Shown here: piece by piece, positions 60,156-64,000 of the stretch
Layout: each line of letters begins with the position of its first letter
How positions within the stretch are numbered: the first letter of the stretch is position 1
From: Orobanche coerulescens
Lineage: Eukaryota; Streptophyta; Magnoliopsida; Lamiales; Orobanchaceae
NCBI GenBank assembly: GCA_033398695.1
Contig: CM065812.1
Location: 142,172,858-142,236,857 of the forward strand
Direction: 5' to 3'
Length of the DNA: 64,000 nucleotides
Position numbers and translations under genes: made by a program
The notes under the pieces: model-generated
The model's database searches: none
What the model saw: the letters and a program-made list of their open reading frames with translations, nothing else
What the model was told of the DNA's origin: nothing

Positions 60156-60778
60156 AGACCTCAAATCGTAAATAAAAACATGCATAAAAATCAATATGTG
60201 AAATCATATGAAAATTCACTGATATATAGTTTGGATGTTAGCACCAAAATCCTCTCATGAATTAAAGCAATTCTAAGAAATAAATAATTTAGATCACCAA
60301 TGATTTTGAGAAAGAGAAGAGGAAGATGTTAGGTTGGTGTGTGTAAAAAGAAGATGTTGGGTTTTATAGAAACAAAGGGAGGAAATAATTGACGGTTGTC
60401 ATTGTGTTGAAGCACTATTTCACCACTGTTATTGCTAGGATTCAATGAACATGAATAATAAATTGATACATTTAATGGTGAGCAAGTGAAAGGAGCTGGC
60501 ATGGTAACTTGAAAAGGTTTGGTGATCGTAGCTTCATTCCTAGCATTTAAAGGTGATTAATATGACGGGTTTTTTTAGACAAATGGAAAGTCATATGACC
60601 CATAAAGACTTAAAAGAGACTTGATGAATCTGTATATTTAACTATTATAAGATAGACTAATGCCTTTAATGCCTTTATATACAATTGAGTTGATTTATTT
60701 GTATAGAGACATTATTGCTCTCATTTATGCATTAATGCTCTCATTTATGCCATGAAACTCATTTTATATATATATAGA

Positions 60779-61050
60779 TTTGTGTAACAGGATGAAATTA
60801 TTTTATAAAGTGGATTTTAAAACAAGGCTAGCTCAAGATCAAATGTTAAAAGTAATTTGGAAAAAAAATATTGAATTTAGAGACATTGACAGCAGATCAT
60901 GAACTAAATTTTGGGCTTTCAAAATAGAAACTATTTATACCATATTCAATTATCGTTTATGATTTAAAAAATCGACAAACGAGATTATACTTATATATTT
61001 AGAATAAGTTTGGAGAGATGAAATTATATTTATTTATTTAATGGAGGAAA
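60779..61050. other. Host DNA right of the Helitron, no gene seen
   Basis: A/T-rich, diverged duplicate of 4740-5040. Ends in the left LINE target duplication TTTATTTAATGGAGGAAA (61033-61050). Confidence 0.7.
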
Positions 61051-62006
61051 GGTGGAGAGATGAAACTTAGTCGGGGTGGCTAAAATGGAGAGCAGCGATA
61101 GGGGTCCTGTGCGACAAGAAAGTCCCTCTAAAGTTGAAGGGTAAATTCTATAGAGCGGCAATCCGACCTGCAATGTTGTATGGCTCCGAATGTTGGGCAA
61201 TGAAGAAGTCGCTTGAGAGCAAGCTGGAAGCGGCTGAAATGAGAATGTTATGTTGGTCGTGTGGTCGCACAATGTTGGATAGAATCTCGAACGGGGTTTT
61301 CAGGAACGCGCTAGGAGTGACGCCCATTTCAGCAAAAGTTAGGGAAGGGAGATTGAGATGGTTTGGCCATGTCCGCAGGAGGCAGGCATCTGCTCCGGTG
61401 AGGAGGGTCGAGAGTTTATTGGTTGTCGGGGAGAGGAGGAGAGGCAGACCGAGGAGGACGTGGGAGGAGCAGCTGAGATTAGATTTGAAGGCCCTAAACC
61501 TTTTCGAGACCATGACTGTTGATAGGTGCGCTTGGAGGCGCCAGATCAGAGTTGTGGATTCTTTTGTAGGGAACGGTGTTGTAGTTGAGAGCCTCAGGGT
61601 TTGGTTGTCTCGGTTAACTCTGACCTAGAGCATTGCATTTTACTTTTTACTTTTATTGTATATTTTATCCTGTTGCCTTTTGCGTGTGGTGTAATTTTGA
61701 CAGGAGTCATCATACTGAGTCTACCTCTCTTCTGTTGGAGCAGCGTTCATCGAGAGTGCAGTTGCCAAAGTCCACTTAGGTAAATCTCATGTGAATTAAG
61801 CTATGGGCTCAGGTATGATTTTGAGTTTTTTCGCATCATACGCTTCTTTGTATATATCACTCAATACTTTGCTGTGCACTAAGCTGGGGGACTTCACGGA
61901 AACAGCCTCCCTACCGTAAAAAGTAGGGGCATGGTCTGTGTACATCTTACTCTCCCCAGACCCTGCTCTGAGCGGGATATACTGGGTATGTTTGGTTTGG
62001 TTTGAT
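61051..62006 (+). mobile_element. 5'-truncated RTE-type LINE
   Basis: 956 bp between two 18-bp copies of TTTATTTAATGGAGGAAA (61033-61050 and 62007-62024). The body is the end of the RT ORF plus a 3' UTR that closes with CTCCCCAGACCCTGC, GGATATACTGGGTATG and a short TTTGG/TTTGA tail, as in plant RTE elements. The diverged duplicate near 5020-5050 shows the empty site. Confidence 0.9.
61053..61628 (+). pseudogene. C-terminal part of RTE LINE reverse transcriptase
   Basis: The frame begins inside the protein (WRDET, a TAG stop at 61068-61070, then SGWLKWRAAIGVLCDKKVPL) and is open to 61628. Family motifs: KGKFYRAAIRPAMLYGSECW, AAEMRMLCWSCGRTMLDRI, REGRLRWFGHVRRR, RRGRPRRTWEEQLRLDLK and DRCAWRRQIRV. 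This is the region after the catalytic RT core, so it is not enzymatically active. Lost: endonuclease and polymerase active site. Confidence 0.9.
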
Positions 62007-62045
62007 TTTATTTAATGGAGGAAATACAAAATGCTATCTAAGTAA

Positions 62046-62342
62046 TACTCCCTCCGTCCCACAAGAGTATGCTCAATTTGCCATTTTTGTCCGTCTCATA
62101 AGAGTGTGCTCATTCTATTTTTAGAAAATATTCCTTATACTTTTACTCCACTTTTTTAATTTATTTACAATAATACCAAGGATGACTCATACCTTTTATC
62201 CTTTAATTAATCAACAACAATAATTAATTATACATACAACAAAAAATGGGACCCCTTCTCCATTCAAATCCACAATTACATAACTTTTGTTAAAATTCGT
62301 GCCCATAAAGAGTAAGCACACTCTTATGGGAGGGAGAAAGTA
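62046..62342. mobile_element. Stowaway-like (Tc1/mariner) MITE
   Basis: About 293 bp. Left end TA-CTCCCTCCGTCCCACAAGA with AGTATGC, right end GCACACTCTTATGGGAGGGAG; the ends are imperfect inverted repeats. TA at 62046-62047 and 62341-62342 fits a TA target, although four bases separate the clear right repeat from the TA. CTCATAAGAGTGTGCTC at 62095 repeats the subterminal motif. Non-coding. Confidence 0.75.
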
Positions 62343-63383
62343 ATAAAAAATGAATAGTTTCCGAAACTTGCCATGATCTTGGCTCTCCCCCTGGATATTT
62401 TTCTCCATAGCTTGTTCGTTGCAACAGTAATATGCGGTATTCGTCATAAAGAAGAAGGGGAATAATGAATATTCCGCGTGGTAATTCATACGCTACTGGG
62501 AATTTTATAAGCAGTATAGAGGCAGAATTATACGATGAAATGTAATGTTTTGGAGGAATCACATTTACGTTTTTTTTGCTCTGAGTTTTCATTTTGCGAG
62601 CCAAAGAAATGTATGTTTTATGTTAAAAGGGTATTGTGGAAATTACGTCTGGGAAGGAACCGGAATCGAAGCGTTGTAAAAAATATTAGTTCGGTTTTAT
62701 TAGATTTTTTGTTGGAACCGCTTTGGAACTGAACCACAAAAGACTAGCGGTTTCAAGCGGTTGCTTGATTCTGTGAGACCTAGAAAAAAAAATCGATAAG
62801 TTGATTCTCGGTTCGGTTCGGTTCCGGCATAGTTCCATTTTTCAGTACGGTTCTGTTCGAGGCCTATACGGTTTAGATCTGTTCAGCGATGTGGTTCCGA
62901 CAAAAATATTTATTATAAATTATAGTTAAATTCATAATTCCATTGATTCTTTTCGGTTCCTATTGTTTCTTTTAAAATTTTTAATAGAAACCGCAAACGG
63001 AACCGCTATAAAATGATGGAACCGAATTGCCCAAAAAATATAAATTTTCCTTTCAGGAACCCAATAGAACAGTCACTTCCTTCCTGCATGGTTCGGTTCC
63101 GCGTTTCTCCGTTTGAGAAGTCCCAGGCAAGTGGAAATGCTTTAGTGCTAAAGTTGGAGTGATAATCCATTTGCGCAGCCACAAAGCAGTTTTTTGTTCA
63201 GCTCCTCAAATATATGACAAACTTCAAACTGCCTTTGGCGGGTACACTAAAGTTTTCTTTCTATCCTATCAATTTTACTGATATGCATGAGAACATAACA
63301 AGATCTTTGGGATATGTCTTGTATTAAAGTCTTGGTGGTGCTTTGTATGGTTTAAGCCGCTTAACAATCTAGGTATATTACAA
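62343..63383. other. Intergenic DNA with GGTTCCG-like words
   Basis: No gene recognised. From about 62650 to 63115 both orientations of GGAACCG / CGGTTCC recur (e.g. GGTTCGGTTCGGTTCCGG at 62814, GGTTCGGTTCCGCG at 63091), with GGAACCGGAATCG at 62657 pointing the opposite way, so it may be an old inverted-repeat element, but I cannot set ends. Confidence 0.45.
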
Positions 63384-64000
63384 ATGCTCTCTCAACGCTC
63401 TCAACCACGTTCGTTGGAGGATGCTGATCTCCTTGAGAGAAGCACGAAGAAGACAAAGACTTCAACTGAGGTCCTGCCGGTGGAGACGAGAGCGACAGGG
63501 ACTGAAGAAACATAGATGGAATTAGAAGGACAGAATGTGGAAGATGGGGTTGCAAATGCCCAATGGGCAGGAATTGGAAAGGACCCTGCCCCGAGTCCGG
63601 GCAAGCGTATGTCATCCAAAGAAAAGCTCGCCTGTTCTATAGGCGAGGAAGATGAATGGACTCGCTTTCAAAGAGAAGTGGATATGGCCTCTGAGGATGA
63701 AGAGTCGGATGACGACGAGGAGAGGAAAGAAAAGAATGCCATACCCAGAGTCCGGTTCACCAAGGAAGAGAAAGCTTAGATGTGAATGCCATGGAGGAGA
63801 TCTTTAATCATCAAAGCGTGGGGAAGAACAATAGGGTATACCTACCTATTTGGAGGCTAAAGTCTGCAATGGATCTCATCACTATGAATGATGAATACTT
63901 CCTGGTGAAGTTTGCATCAAAGTATGACTATGAGTATGCTAAATTTAATGGGCCATGGATGGTGATGGATCACTATCTCATAATATTGGAATGGGAGCCA
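63384..64000 (+). pseudogene. L1-type LINE ORF1 (DUF4283-like), runs off the edge
   Basis: Starts MLSQRSQPRSLEDADLLERS, where LEDADLLERSTKK is typical of plant L1 ORF1. An in-frame TAG at 63513-63515 precedes MELEGQNVEDG and an acidic stretch EDEESDDDEER. The frame closes at 63777-63779 after VRFTKEEKA. From about 63770 another frame continues LDVNAMEEIF..., then EYFLVKFASKYDYEYAKFNG and PWMVMDHYLIILEWEP, the conserved DUF4283 end. One stop and one frameshift make it non-functional. The zinc finger and ORF2 would lie to the right. A domesticated gene is less likely given the breaks. Confidence 0.75.

Larger units (their letters stand above)
14680..60732 (-). repeat. Helitron tandem unit, copy 3 (split by C2 and A)
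   Basis: Three segments, 14680-15718, 24319-24850 and 60156-60732, make one unit of about 2.14 kb once C2, A and their 5-bp duplications are removed. The unit then runs into the Helitron's unique 5' arm. Confidence 0.85.
5654..60778 (-). mobile_element. Non-autonomous Helitron with tandem core, carrying nested insertions
   Basis: Read on the minus strand it begins TCTATATATATATAAAATG at 60778, preceded by A, and ends at 5654 in ...CATGATGCCTCG, followed by T. A 19-nt hairpin GCCCGTGCATCGCACGGGC lies 12 nt before the 3' end. Insertion between A and T, a TC start and a subterminal hairpin are Helitron hallmarks. The last four bases are CTCG rather than the usual CTRR, one change away. After removing E1, C2 and A with their target duplications the element is about 6.6 kb, nearly all of it three 2.14-kb tandem units. 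I find no Rep or helicase motif, so it is non-autonomous. The diverged copy of the locus at 4670-5055 supplies an empty site. It could instead be described as a tandem-array Helitron derivative. Confidence 0.75.

Noticed and set aside
61030..61513. Minus-strand frames overlapping the RTE RT fragment
   Set aside because: Shadow frames; the plus-strand frame carries the RTE family motifs.

Overview
The window is repeat-dense nuclear DNA of a flowering plant. The evidence is Tekay/Del-type chromovirus Ty3/gypsy polyproteins, a plant RTE LINE 3' end, a Stowaway-like MITE with CTCCCTCCGTCCC ends, a plant L1 ORF1 with a DUF4283-like domain, and a Helitron with a GCCCGTGC hairpin. A eudicot, possibly an asterid, is my guess from the repeat style. 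I see no intact host gene, tRNA, rRNA or CRISPR array.

The layout is a set of nested insertions. Positions 1-4004 hold the 3' part of a decayed Tekay-type element (element 1: pol pseudogene plus LTR), followed by a fragment of another LTR (4010-4268). Old intergenic DNA follows. At 5654 a Helitron (minus strand) begins; its other end is at 60778. Its own sequence is only about 6.6 kb, mostly three tandem copies of a 2.14-kb unit. The rest is later insertions, each with a 5-bp target duplication that can be read against an uninterrupted copy in the same window. They are: E1 (6763-11343, non-autonomous Ty3/gypsy with a gag relic); C2 (15719-24318, non-coding, long LTRs); and A (24851-60155, coding Tekay-type element, minus strand). 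A carries C in its leader (49071-57585, plus strand, same family as C2) and B in its 3' LTR (25187-42274, plus strand, non-coding). B carries D in its 5' LTR (26425-35477, coding, minus strand). Nesting is therefore Helitron > A > B > D.

Positions 60779-64000 resume the Helitron's host locus: a 5'-truncated RTE LINE with an 18-bp target duplication, a MITE, A/T-rich DNA with GGTTCCG-like words, and a broken L1 ORF1 running off the edge.

Only A and D carry long pol genes. A has a full gag-pol-chromodomain ORF, but C separates its leader from gag and its RT has a substitution. D has one frameshift in gag. B, C and C2 keep PBS, PPT and long LTRs but only zinc-knuckle traces, so they probably depended on proteins from relatives such as A and D. 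The LTRs of all these families share a modular plan: a cluster of family-specific CpG-rich palindromes upstream of the leader (with a TATA-like box in elements 1, A, C and D), a conserved (G/A)AGGCAAGTA motif, a minisatellite, and a CTTGYACTAG...CTAACCCC...GGGG hairpin block. C2 looks like a recombinant in which a B-type promoter module replaced the C-type one. These shared non-coding features are the most unusual content here.
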